A stretch of DNA of 64,000 nt from Candidatus Jettenia sp. AMX2 (GCA_030583665.1 CP129469.1:2843043-2907042); one strand, 5' to 3'. Shown: positions 53,586 through 62,408, counted from the stretch's first letter. The notes: generated by a model from the letters alone, not told the origin. Numbers and translations are program-made.

Positions 53586-55583
53586 TTATTTTTTAAGTTC
53601 TTCAAAAATCCCATTCTCTATTTCCAATAAATCCTCCTCTTCTACGGGCATAAACCATTTTTGTGCGATAAAGGTAGGAATAACAGCACTTGCAATAACA
53701 ACTCCGACAAGGATTGAATACTGCACTTGATTGATATATCCGGCGTTCAATCCAAAAACACTTGCAATAGTGCCAAAAGTAAGACCGGTACTCATGAGAA
53801 GCGTCGTGTACATGCTACCCTGGGGGATATATCTTTTAGCCAGGAAATATACACCGATAAATTTGGTGACTATTTTCACTGCAAAGAGAATCAGAAACAG
53901 TCCAAGAGCAGAGAGAATGAGAGGTAATGAAATCTTTAATCCTCCTACTACAAAAAATATTGGCGTGATAAATGCATATGCTACCGTCTTCAGCCGGTTG
54001 TGTACTTTTTTTGTTCCTGATGTTTCCGTAAAGTGTTTAGACATAAAAAGCCCCAGAGCAAAAGCAGGCAACACCGCATGTCCAGCCCCCAAGTCGGCAA
54101 AATATATAACGATAATTAATAGGAGAAAAAGATATTTTATTTCTGGTTCTATGACTTTATTTTTCAGTTTCGGATTATGAAAAACATAGTGGGAAAATTT
54201 TGTAGCGCCAAAAATAACAACAATCGAAATTATGATAAAAATTACCGTATAAAAAGTTGGTTTTACAAAGAGAATACTCAATACTAAGGCAGTTCCCATA
54301 TCAGTAATAAAAGTAGACGCCATGAGCAATTTACCGATATGGGTCCTGGATAGTCCCGTTTCAACTAATACCGAATAAACTACTGCTAATGATGTTGTTG
54401 ATAAAGCTGTACCGGCGATTAAAGACGCCTGCAATGACCAATGAGAAACATAATACGTATAAAGCGTTACTCCGGTAAATGGGGCTAAAAAAGAAAAGAA
54501 ACCTATTAAGAAGCTTTCTTTAAATTTTTCTTTCATAAGTGGTATATCAATTTCTGTTCCGGATAAGAAGGTTAAAATGATTCCTCCCAGGCCAGCTACA
54601 TGTATCATCCAATCCTCAGCACGTAATCCCAGATTCCCGGCTACAGCACCTAAAAGGATCTCTATGATAGCCACCGAAAAGCCGGTGTATAAGGAAATCA
54701 GGCTGGCAAGAAATATAATAGTACCTACAAACAAAGGTATTATATTTGCTTTTTCTAAGAGTTGCTTCAGGTTTAGATTTTGAAATAAAGTGTACGGAGT
54801 GGTTAGGGGGGTTACAGAAGAAGGAGTAACAGAACTTTCATTATGTACTATCTTTCCGGTAGAATCGTTGAATCTGTTTTTATAGAGCACTTCGCCCTTC
54901 TTTGCATCAACATACACTAACCAGATTTTATCAACAGGATCTTCTTGTGAAAAAAGTATCTTCCATGCTAACATTTGGTTATTGCCTCTGGGAAGAATTA
55001 CCAGTTCTGACACTGTTTTTTGAGTCAATGGCAAATTAAGAGCCAAAGCCTTTTTTGCCCTCCGAACTGCATCATTTTTTTCTATTGACGGTTTTGTATT
55101 AATCTTAACATTGTGGATGCTGCGATTTCTTCTTAGAGAGAAGATATAATTTTTCTCTGATACACATACGGAGATATTGGCACCGATAATTGGCATCCCC
55201 TTATAATATTGCTGAAATACAATCCGTTTGCCGAATGGCGCTTCTATGACCTCTCTTACCTGAAAATTTTCCAAGTCTGAACTCAGGCCAAAAAGCCCGT
55301 GATATAACGACAAAAACTCTTTTGCAGCATCCTGCGGCTTCCCCTGAAACACCTTACTCCTCGCACCAAATACCCTTATTGCTGTCCCTGTTTCCTTATC
55401 CCATACAACCCTCCAATTGGGATTATCCTCTGTCTTTAACTTTACCAGGAAAGATTCCGGTAAATCCTGTCCACTTGCTAAAGACAGGCAAAGGATTATC
55501 AGAATGCCTAAAGACAGAATGAATGTATTAAAGATATTCCAAACTTTAACTTTCTTTCCTACAAATTGCGTTAATAAAAACAT
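53586..55583 (-). CDS. CPA2-type cation/proton antiporter fused to a FTP/PepSY peptidase-propeptide-like domain
   Basis: A 665-residue fusion. Residues about 14-37 are a membrane or signal helix. About 40-240 look like the FTP and PepSY domains of M4-metallopeptidase propeptides (FQGKPQDAAKEFLSLYHGLFGLSSDLENFQVREV, KRIVFQQYYKGMPIIGANIS, DKIWLVYVDAKKGEVLYKN), with no peptidase following. From about 270 a KefB/NhaS-like CPA2 antiporter follows (GLRAEDWMIHVAGLGGIILTFLSGTEID, ALSTTSLAVVYSVL, GAGHAVLPAFALGLFMSK, TPIFFVVGGLKISLP). There is no C-terminal RCK domain. The FTP part should be on the outer side. It lies 193 bp after the truncated dynamin-like gene and 25 bp before focA. CPA2 antiporters are among genes known under fluoride-riboswitch control. 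Confidence 0.85.
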   Translation of the reverse strand: MFLLTQFVGKKVKVWNIFNTFILSLGILIILCLSLASGQDLPESFLVKLKTEDNPNWRVVWDKETGTAIRVFGARSKVFQGKPQDAAKEFLSLYHGLFGLSSDLENFQVREVIEAPFGKRIVFQQYYKGMPIIGANISVCVSEKNYIFSLRRNRSIHNVKINTKPSIEKNDAVRRAKKALALNLPLTQKTVSELVILPRGNNQMLAWKILFSQEDPVDKIWLVYVDAKKGEVLYKNRFNDSTGKIVHNESSVTPSSVTPLTTPYTLFQNLNLKQLLEKANIIPLFVGTIIFLASLISLYTGFSVAIIEILLGAVAGNLGLRAEDWMIHVAGLGGIILTFLSGTEIDIPLMKEKFKESFLIGFFSFLAPFTGVTLYTYYVSHWSLQASLIAGTALSTTSLAVVYSVLVETGLSRTHIGKLLMASTFITDMGTALVLSILFVKPTFYTVIFIIISIVVIFGATKFSHYVFHNPKLKNKVIEPEIKYLFLLLIIVIYFADLGAGHAVLPAFALGLFMSKHFTETSGTKKVHNRLKTVAYAFITPIFFVVGGLKISLPLILSALGLFLILFAVKIVTKFIGVYFLAKRYIPQGSMYTTLLMSTGLTFGTIASVFGLNAGYINQVQYSILVGVVIASAVIPTFIAQKWFMPVEEEDLLEIENGIFEELKK

Positions 55584-55776
55584 TGCCTATGTCTTCTCCT
55601 CTCCGCTAAGTTAACGTATTTTCTCTGCTTGTTATTATTTCCTGATATCCTTCCGGGGCTTTAACTTTTCCTTGTTATATTTCTCGTTTCATTTGCATCA
55701 TTTCCTCTCGACCTTCTGATCAATTTAGAAAGAAAAGCAGGAAGAACGAATGTATATCCCTCACTCAATGAGGTGG

Positions 55777-56364
55777 TTATATATTTTTGAGTTCTGTAAT
55801 GGGAGCCATCGTACCCGATTGATTTTTGTGAAATTTTAAGTTGACCCGCAGTTCATCACGATTTATTGTAAGCAGGATGATCTCCTCGGTTAATTCTTGT
55901 GAAATTTCAAGCTGACCCATAGATATTTCAAAAATTATTTCCGTTGCTGTTTTAAACTCATAAAAGATATCGTTAGATTGTTTTAAGAAGCGGTGAATAG
56001 TTTCCTTGATACTGTTCGAAATTATTTTCTCCTCGTTTCTTCTGAATCCGGCGAATACATTGATAATTTCATTGTCGATAACCTTTTGCATTTTTCTTCT
56101 AAAATCCTTTAGATTAGTAACCGGGTCTTTTTCATAAATATTAAAGAGGAGATGCTTTATCCTTTGTATTTCTTCGAAATTTTTTAATGTTTCCTCCGCA
56201 TGTACACATACTATATCTAATTCGTTCTTGAGAATAGCCAAACTATCTCCTATATCTTGTTTTAGGTGTGTAGCAAGATGACAGAAGGTATCTATTTTAT
56301 TCTCCAGTTCTTTTACAGAAACTTTTGATATTTTTGTCATAATAATACCAACAATCTCTTCCAT
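55777..56364 (-). CDS. Dynamin-stalk-like protein lacking a GTPase domain
   Basis: A 195-residue helical protein, homologous by eye to the middle (about 285-450) of the dynamin-like GTPase encoded upstream: VSVKELENKIDTFCHLATHL KQD against EEDLEKKINTFHKLVANLKQD, NSIKETIHRFLKQSNDIFYEFKTATEIIFE against GSIQETFRRFTKRSNDILHEFKTAAEILFE. G1-G4 motifs are absent. The start is ATG 56364 with GGGAGGAATAAAC; a frame extension to 56397 is ignored. Its leader carries two fluoride-riboswitch aptamers. It could bind the full GTPase and modulate its assembly, or be a decaying duplicate; its own ribosome-binding site and regulation favour function. Confidence 0.75.
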   Translation of the reverse strand: MEEIVGIIMTKISKVSVKELENKIDTFCHLATHLKQDIGDSLAILKNELDIVCVHAEETLKNFEEIQRIKHLLFNIYEKDPVTNLKDFRRKMQKVIDNEIINVFAGFRRNEEKIISNSIKETIHRFLKQSNDIFYEFKTATEIIFEISMGQLEISQELTEEIILLTINRDELRVNLKFHKNQSGTMAPITELKNI

Positions 56365-56371
56365 GTTTATT

Positions 56372-56471
56372 CCTCCCGTAAATTTAACCGAAAACATTGT
56401 TCTGCGGTTTATAATGCTAATTTACATAGGAGTTATCAGCTATCATTAGCAGTTAGGCGAACTCCATCGCC
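56372..56471 (-). promoter_or_regulatory. Fluoride riboswitch, second of tandem pair, translational type
   Basis: The minus-strand aptamer (56471 to 56425) reads GGCGATGGAGTTCGCC, then a GCTAATGATAGC stem-loop, then TGATAACTCCTATG, matching the crcB motif. No U-run terminator follows. Instead the 3' strand CTCC plus GTAAATT (56419-56425) can pair with AATTTAC and the GGAGG ribosome-binding site at 56372-56384. Without fluoride this would hide the start of the dynamin-stalk-like gene. Confidence 0.8.
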
Positions 56472-56518
56472 AAAATAGACAGAGAGATTAAATAGGTGAA
56501 ATACTTCGATAGGAAGGA

Positions 56519-56597
56519 TAAAAAAACTCCTATTGAAGAAATTCTTCAACAGGAGTTATCAGCTACAGTGGTAGCAACCGGGGTGAACTCCATCACC
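56519..56597 (-). promoter_or_regulatory. Fluoride riboswitch, first of tandem pair, with intrinsic terminator
   Basis: Aptamer 56597 to 56551: GGTGATGGAGTTCACC, a GCTACCACTGTAGC stem-loop and TGATAACTCCTG, as in the crcB motif. Its 3' ACTCC also opens a terminator hairpin, AACTCCTGTTGAAG/CTTCAATAGGAGTT, with TTTTTTT. Fluoride binding should keep ACTCC in the aptamer and allow read-through. Confidence 0.9.
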
Positions 56598-56603
56598 TGA
56601 CAT

Positions 56604-56631
56604 ATTGTATTTATCTATTAAGAAACTTCAA
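56604..56631 (-). promoter_or_regulatory. Promoter of the tandem-riboswitch transcript
   Basis: On the minus strand TTGAAG (56631-56626), a 16-bp spacer, TACAAT (56609-56604). The start is expected at about 56597, exactly the first base of the aptamer. Confidence 0.65.
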
Positions 56632-56752
56632 AATTGGATATGTTTATATATACCAGCATAAGTTTCTAGCAGCCTGTTATTTCCATTTTTATGGAAATGA
56701 CTTTTTCGTTCTTGATAGATGACGCTGTGTATAGAATAGAAGAAAGACATTT

Positions 56753-58555
56753 TTATAACTTAACCATTTTGCAATGTTCATTTTCTCTATCGATCATATG
56801 AATAGTATTTCCGATATTTTCAAGTTTTTCCCTGTTTTCTTCGAGGATTTTAGCCTTACCTGTTAATAATGCAAGCTCAATACGTACCGATTCACTTCCT
56901 GCCTTTCTTCTTTCCTGACCTTTTTGGATGGCCTGTTCTATCTGTTCAATAAGGTCATTGCCGAGGTCCTTCAATTGTTTGGAGTAATGATTAATGGTTT
57001 TATGAATCCTTGCTGACAGGTCAGAGCGTACCCTGCCACAATTCCTGCTTACTTCGGAAGATACCCGCTCCATCATCTCGTGTAAGACCATTTTTCTACT
57101 TACTGATTTAGGCAAAATGGTACGCAGAATGGATCTAACCTCTTCTTCAGTTGGGGCTGTGTATTCCTGTACCATATAATAAAAACTATTGTCCCTGGTT
57201 AACTCCACAGAGAATTCAAATTGATCCATGGGTACCTCAAAGAGTATCTCTGCAGCCGTCTTGAACTCATGGAGGATGTCGTTAGAACGTTTTGTAAAAC
57301 GACGAAAGGTTTCCTGGATGCTCCCTGAGATGACACCCTCGATATCTTTTCTAAATACATCAAATCCCTTAACAATCTCCTCCTTGATAACCTGTTGCAT
57401 TCCGTCTCTTAATGCTGTTGGATGCAAATTCTGGTTTTTTTCAAAAAAATCCAGCAGACACTTTTTTATCCTGGGTACTTCTTTTTCCTCAAGAACCTTT
57501 AACATCTCTTCGGCCTTGAGACATAATTTGTCCGATTCGCCCTTCAGCAGATAGGTAATATCCTCTCTGTCCTGTTTCAGGTTTGCAACAAGCTTATGAA
57601 AGGTATTGATCTTTTTTTCCAGATCCTCTTCAGATGCCTCCAGTGTTTTTTTCTCAATAGCTATTTGTGATAGTATTTGGGATATGATCCGTTTTACCTT
57701 GGATATTGCAGTATTTAGAATAATCCTGCCCTTTTCCGAAGAGAGAAAACGGCCTAATGCATCCTCAAGGTTCGGAAGACCGCTTCGTAAAAGTTGAGTA
57801 TCATTATCTACCATTTTTGCTTTCAGCGCTTCTCTTGCTGAGACAGGCAATATCTCATGAACGGTAAATCCCATTTCTTCAAGAACCTGTTTGTTAAAGG
57901 CAACGATCTCTTCGATCTCTTCAGGAGATAGATAATCAATCTTGTTCAGAACAAAAAATATCTTTTGGGTAGAATTCTTAATCGTGTCGAGAAGTTCTTT
58001 TTCCACCTGTGAAATAGGGACATCCGCACTCATAAGGAACAATGCTGCATCCAGATGATCTAAAAACTCATACGTTGTTTCTGTGTTATGGAGAAAAGTT
58101 GATCCCACACCGGGTGTGTCTACCAGCAGCATCCCCTGCTCAAGAAAAGGCGACGGGTACTCAATACGTGCACACCGTACGCCGCGTATGTTTTTAGGAT
58201 TTCCTCTTTCTGTTATATAATCGGAAAGTTCTTCTATATGAATCTTTTTTTTACTGCTATCTTCCATAAAGATAGAACACCCAATCTCCGTACCAAACAT
58301 TAAGATCGTTACAATGGACGTTAAAGGTACAACAGAAGAAGGGAGGATTTCCTTACCGATCAGGCTGTTAATAAGGGTCGTTTTCCCCCTTTTAAACTGA
58401 CCAAGAATCACCAGGTTAAAACAATTGGATATCAACTGCTCCTTAATGGCAAATAGCCAGTTCCCCGTTTCCACAGTTTCGCCTTTTGTTAAAATCTCTG
58501 TATTTTCAATAACATTCAGTATTTCTGTTTTCCGTTTTCTGAATTCTTCCAGCAT
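56753..58555 (-). CDS. Bacterial dynamin-like GTPase under fluoride-riboswitch control
   Basis: A 600-residue dynamin-family protein that likely remodels or repairs membranes. G motifs: G1 LGQFKRGKTTLINSLIG (52-59), a conserved Thr in VPLTSIVT (G2), G3 LVDTPGVGS (146-149), G4 LNKIDYL (204-207). The stalk is long and helical (about 285-600) with coiled-coil stretches. No classic transmembrane paddle is obvious. ATG 58555 follows two successive terminators and a fluoride aptamer, so expression should rise with fluoride. No other gene lies in this transcript before the next riboswitch. A dynamin could counter membrane damage or help compartment homeostasis; this role in fluoride stress is inference. 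Confidence 0.92.
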   Translation of the reverse strand: MLEEFRKRKTEILNVIENTEILTKGETVETGNWLFAIKEQLISNCFNLVILGQFKRGKTTLINSLIGKEILPSSVVPLTSIVTILMFGTEIGCSIFMEDSSKKKIHIEELSDYITERGNPKNIRGVRCARIEYPSPFLEQGMLLVDTPGVGSTFLHNTETTYEFLDHLDAALFLMSADVPISQVEKELLDTIKNSTQKIFFVLNKIDYLSPEEIEEIVAFNKQVLEEMGFTVHEILPVSAREALKAKMVDNDTQLLRSGLPNLEDALGRFLSSEKGRIILNTAISKVKRIISQILSQIAIEKKTLEASEEDLEKKINTFHKLVANLKQDREDITYLLKGESDKLCLKAEEMLKVLEEKEVPRIKKCLLDFFEKNQNLHPTALRDGMQQVIKEEIVKGFDVFRKDIEGVISGSIQETFRRFTKRSNDILHEFKTAAEILFEVPMDQFEFSVELTRDNSFYYMVQEYTAPTEEEVRSILRTILPKSVSRKMVLHEMMERVSSEVSRNCGRVRSDLSARIHKTINHYSKQLKDLGNDLIEQIEQAIQKGQERRKAGSESVRIELALLTGKAKILEENREKLENIGNTIHMIDRENEHCKMVKL

Positions 58556-58575
58556 GATACTACATTTTCCTTTTC

Positions 58576-58620
58576 AAAATAAAAACCCCCGGTCAAAACA
58601 GTATGTTATGACAGGGGGTC
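58576..58620 (-). terminator. Second terminator between riboswitch and dynamin-like gene
   Basis: On the minus strand CCCCC-T-GTCA pairs with TGAC-C-GGGGG (one central mismatch), followed by TTTTTATTTT. It sits just after the riboswitch's own terminator and 20 bp before the start codon. Confidence 0.7.
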
Positions 58621-58625
58621 TTCAA

Positions 58626-58703
58626 TAAAAAAACTCCTGTCGAAGAAAACCTTCAACAGGAGTTATCAGCTATGTGATAGCAATTGAGGTGAACTCCATC
58701 ACC
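58626..58703 (-). promoter_or_regulatory. Fluoride riboswitch upstream of the dynamin-like gene
   Basis: Aptamer 58703 to 58658: GGTGATGGAGTTCACC, a GCTATCACATAGC stem-loop, TGATAACTCCTG. The ACTCC strand begins the terminator AACTCCTGTTGAAGG/CTTCGACAGGAGTT with TTTTTTT. This is the usual ON-switch layout of the crcB motif. Confidence 0.92.
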
Positions 58704-58722
58704 AATAGTATATTGTGAATTT

Positions 58723-58750
58723 ATTATAATATAATTCAACTTTTTGTCAA
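58723..58750 (-). promoter_or_regulatory. Consensus promoter of the riboswitch-dynamin transcript
   Basis: On the minus strand TTGACA (58750-58745), a 16-bp spacer and TATAAT (58728-58723), both hexamers exact. It lies directly after the smc stop codon. The start, near 58716, is about 13 nt before the aptamer. Confidence 0.88.
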
Positions 58751-58757
58751 CAGATTT

Positions 58758-61700
58758 TTACGCGACCTTGCGTTCGATTTCCTCAAATTTAACTGCTATT
58801 TTTTTAGAAACGCCTGGCTCCTGCATCGTGATCCCGTACATTACATCGGCAATACTCATCGTAACCTTGTTATGGGTAATGATAAGGAACTGAGTATCCC
58901 TGGTAAATTCTTTTACGATATGTGAAAATCTGGTGATATTGCTTTCGTCAAGGGCGGCATCCACTTCGTCCAGAATACAAAAAGGGCTGGGCTTGGTTTG
59001 AAAGACAGCAAAAAGAAGCGCTACCGTAATCATCACCTTCTCGCCCCCGGATAGGAGTGTAATTGAACGAAGCTCTTTATTCGGCGGTTGTACCACTATT
59101 TCAATACTTGCTTCCAGTATGTCCGCATTTTCTTCCAAAAGGATATCTGCTTTGCCTCCGCCGAATAGCTTTCTAAACATGGCCTGAAAATTCTGGCGGA
59201 TTTCACTAAAGGTCTTTTCGAATAATTCCCGGCTGGTCTGGTTGATCTTCTTTATCAAATCCTGCAGGGCATTGTGAGATGTTTCCAGGTCTTCCTTCTG
59301 ATTTGCAAGGAAGGTTTCACGTATTTCAAGTTCGTCCTGTTCCTTGATTGCCTCCAGATTCACATTGCCCAGCCTTTCGATCTTCCCTTGCAATTCTTCG
59401 ATTTCCCCTGATACTGCATCCCAGAAAGTAACCTGAGGATCGGATTCATTTTCAGATTTATCCGGTACCGTGCTTAACTCCAGATGGATTTCACCTGTAG
59501 TAGCATCTAAATCCGACAGTTCAAGGCGATAGTCTTCCCGGACACGCTCTTCCAGGTGGGATATCCGGATATGATATTCATTCTCCCTAAGCCGTAACTC
59601 CTGTAATTTTTGTTCAATATGTTTTTGTTCTGCTTGTTTTTCTTCAAGGAGTTCTTTCAGCTCTTCAAATCTAAGATCGTACTCCTCACGTCTCGACCGG
59701 AGAGCGGCCATCGATTCCTCAAGTGCAACTTTTTTAGTCTGAAGTTCATGGGCCTGAAGCTCCAGGTATTTTATTTCTTCTTCTGTTTCCACTTTTTTCT
59801 GAGAGCACCTTTGGCTTTCGATGACGGCATGCTTCCTCTGTTCCTGTACCTCTGTTAGCTCAGCGGAAAGTTTATTCAAGACTTTATTCAGTCCGTCTCT
59901 CTTTTCCTGTCTCTGTGCAAGACCGACTTTTAAGGAAGTTATCTCATCCTGGGTACTTTTTCTTAAATATTCCTTTTCCTTTACGAGTATTGATGCTTCT
60001 TCAACCTGTTGCTCGATCTGCCTGCGCTGCTGGTTCAATAATCTTAATTCATCCTGTAAAACCTTCTCACGTGCACAGGTATTTTCTATCGCTACATCAA
60101 TTTCTTCTACCTCGTTCTCATTTATCTTTTTCTCTGCAGTAAGCTCGTCCTGTTTTTGTTCGTTCTGTGCAAGTTCATTATCCTTGGACACCTTCAAAAT
60201 ATTTACCTGTTCCAGCCTTTTTGCAAACTGAGACGCTTCTCCTTCCAACCTTGCAAGCTCATCAGTGTGATATTCTTTATCTTGTTCCAATCTTTCCAGG
60301 GTTTGCTGTATTTGGATGAGTTCCTCTTCGATCTTTGTTAGTTCACTTTTTCGGGATATGATCCCTACCTGCCCCTGTTTCTTTCCGCCGCTCAGAGTAC
60401 CCTCCGGTTCCAGGAGCTTTCCGTCAAGCGTTACATAACGGGCGCCACTAGCATATTTGCTGAGTGTCATTGCAACCTGAAGATCCTTTACCACAATAGT
60501 ATTATTCAGGAAGCCATGAACCGCCTTGCAAGCTTCTTCAGTGCCGTGTATGAGTCTGCCGGCAATGCCAACAACGCCTGGTTCCTGTAAAATTTCTTCT
60601 GAAATAAAAGGGTGGTCATGTATTTTATCCAACGGTAAAAAAACTGCGTAACCCTTTTGATTCTCCTGTAAGAAGGTAATAGCATGGACGGCAGTATCGG
60701 TAGTATCTGTAATAATGCCCTGTACTTTATCACCTAAAGCAGCTTCAATTGCCTGTGCATACATCAGATCTACCTTTAACAAATCGCCGACCATACCCCG
60801 TATACCCTTTAGCGCAGCGGAGTCCTTCTTCGATTCCTCTAAAATAGTCGTTGCCCCTGCCTCGACACCTTCAGAGCGCATCTCGTAATCCATAAGAACC
60901 TCATGCCTGGAGATCTTGCTGCTCTTCAATTGTTTCTGCTGATTAATCTGTTCATCAAGGGACCGTATCATCGTCATTAATTCCTGTATGCGCACTCTTG
61001 AAGCCGACAGATTTTGTTCGATATCCGTAAATTCTTCCATCAATGCCTCTTTTTCTTTTGTGTTTTCCCTGTATCTGGACAGTAAGGAGTCCAGGAATGA
61101 GGTTATTTCTTCCTGTCTCTTCAAGAGCCGTATCCTTCTGTTTTGCAAGGTATCTTTTTCCGCAGTTAAACTGCCGATCTCATTCTGAAGATTTGATTCC
61201 TTTTGAAGGACAGTAATAACCTCTGATTTCTTTTCATCTATGCCCTGATATAATAAATCACATTCCAGATTCATCTGTTTCTGGGCTGTTTCTTTTATCT
61301 TCTGCGTATCTGTAAGCTTACAGATTTCCTGCTCCAGGGTATCCAGCAAGCCTTTCGTCTCTGTGATTTTGGTACTGATTTCATCTGCCTTGTTTTTCAG
61401 ATGCTCATGTTGCGCGCTGTACTTTGTGCGTTGAATCTCCAATTCTTTTATACGTTCGTGGTCATATTTTATTTTCTCCTGGTTTTTGGATGTCTGTGTT
61501 TCCAGGCTAATTATCTCTGTCTGAAGCTGTGCCAATTGCTGTCCTGACTGTTCCAGAACATCTTCAATTTCACATCTTTGTGTTTCAAGTTCGTGGATAA
61601 CGGTAAGAATCTTCTGATTTTGTTCTTCACCATGGCTTACTTGTTCTGAGACAGCAGTCTTTTTCTCCCTGAGGTCCCGGTAATTTCTCAACGAGAGGCC

Positions 61701-62381
61701 GATCTTCAGCCGTTTTAATTGTTCTGCATATTCCTGATATTTTCTGGCTTTCGATGCCTGGAGTTTGACGGAACGAAGCTGTTTCCGTAACTCTTCAATA
61801 ATATCGCCAACCCGCAGCAGGTTTTGTTCCACATGCTCAAGCTTACTGAGGGCAGCTTTCTTACGCACTTTGAATTTGCTTATCCCTGCCGCTTCTTCAA
61901 ACAGTAACCGCCGCTCACCGGCATCTGCCTGCAGTAAGGCTTCTACGTTACCCTGCTCAATCACGGAGTAAGCATTTGCACCAAAACCCGTATCAATGAA
62001 AAGCTCCCGAATATCTTTTAAGCGGCTTGCCTGCTTGTTAATCAGATATTCAGATTCACCGGAGGTATACAAACGACGGGTGATACAAACCTCAGTGTAC
62101 TCCAGTGGCAATAATCCTTTGGTATTCTGAATAGTCAGGGATACCTCCGCATAACCGAGGGATGGCCGTTTGTCCGTCCCGTTAAAGATTACATCGACCA
62201 TTTCATTACCCCGCAATGATTTCACACTCTGTTCCCCAAGTACCCACTTAATTGCGTCTATTACGTTACTCTTTCCGCATCCGTTCGGCCCGACAATAAC
62301 CGTTATTCCATCCTCAAAAGTAATTTCTGTCTTTTCTGCGAAGGATTTAAAACCAAATAATTCAAGTTTTTTCAGCTTCAT
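58758..62381 (-). CDS. smc: Chromosome segregation protein SMC
   Basis: A condensin ATPase of 1,207 residues. Walker A is VIVGPNGCGKSNVIDAIKWV near residues 30-50. Two long coiled coils flank a hinge (about 510-660; LKGIRGMVGDLLKVDLMYAQ...LDGKLLEPEGTLSGG). The C-terminal head has the signature LLSGGEKVMITVALLFAV (usual LSGGEKALTAIALLFA) and Walker B SPFCILDEVDAALDESN. The open frame extends 76 codons upstream through a terminator and a tiny gene, so ATG 62381, at the conserved MKLKKLELFGFKSF, is chosen. It has no ribosome-binding site and starts 28 bp after a terminator, which is odd for a housekeeping gene. Confidence 0.97.
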   Translation of the reverse strand: MKLKKLELFGFKSFAEKTEITFEDGITVIVGPNGCGKSNVIDAIKWVLGEQSVKSLRGNEMVDVIFNGTDKRPSLGYAEVSLTIQNTKGLLPLEYTEVCITRRLYTSGESEYLINKQASRLKDIRELFIDTGFGANAYSVIEQGNVEALLQADAGERRLLFEEAAGISKFKVRKKAALSKLEHVEQNLLRVGDIIEELRKQLRSVKLQASKARKYQEYAEQLKRLKIGLSLRNYRDLREKKTAVSEQVSHGEEQNQKILTVIHELETQRCEIEDVLEQSGQQLAQLQTEIISLETQTSKNQEKIKYDHERIKELEIQRTKYSAQHEHLKNKADEISTKITETKGLLDTLEQEICKLTDTQKIKETAQKQMNLECDLLYQGIDEKKSEVITVLQKESNLQNEIGSLTAEKDTLQNRRIRLLKRQEEITSFLDSLLSRYRENTKEKEALMEEFTDIEQNLSASRVRIQELMTMIRSLDEQINQQKQLKSSKISRHEVLMDYEMRSEGVEAGATTILEESKKDSAALKGIRGMVGDLLKVDLMYAQAIEAALGDKVQGIITDTTDTAVHAITFLQENQKGYAVFLPLDKIHDHPFISEEILQEPGVVGIAGRLIHGTEEACKAVHGFLNNTIVVKDLQVAMTLSKYASGARYVTLDGKLLEPEGTLSGGKKQGQVGIISRKSELTKIEEELIQIQQTLERLEQDKEYHTDELARLEGEASQFAKRLEQVNILKVSKDNELAQNEQKQDELTAEKKINENEVEEIDVAIENTCAREKVLQDELRLLNQQRRQIEQQVEEASILVKEKEYLRKSTQDEITSLKVGLAQRQEKRDGLNKVLNKLSAELTEVQEQRKHAVIESQRCSQKKVETEEEIKYLELQAHELQTKKVALEESMAALRSRREEYDLRFEELKELLEEKQAEQKHIEQKLQELRLRENEYHIRISHLEERVREDYRLELSDLDATTGEIHLELSTVPDKSENESDPQVTFWDAVSGEIEELQGKIERLGNVNLEAIKEQDELEIRETFLANQKEDLETSHNALQDLIKKINQTSRELFEKTFSEIRQNFQAMFRKLFGGGKADILLEENADILEASIEIVVQPPNKELRSITLLSGGEKVMITVALLFAVFQTKPSPFCILDEVDAALDESNITRFSHIVKEFTRDTQFLIITHNKVTMSIADVMYGITMQEPGVSKKIAVKFEEIERKVA

Positions 62382-62408
62382 GGTAATTAATTGAATCAAA
62401 AAACTTAT

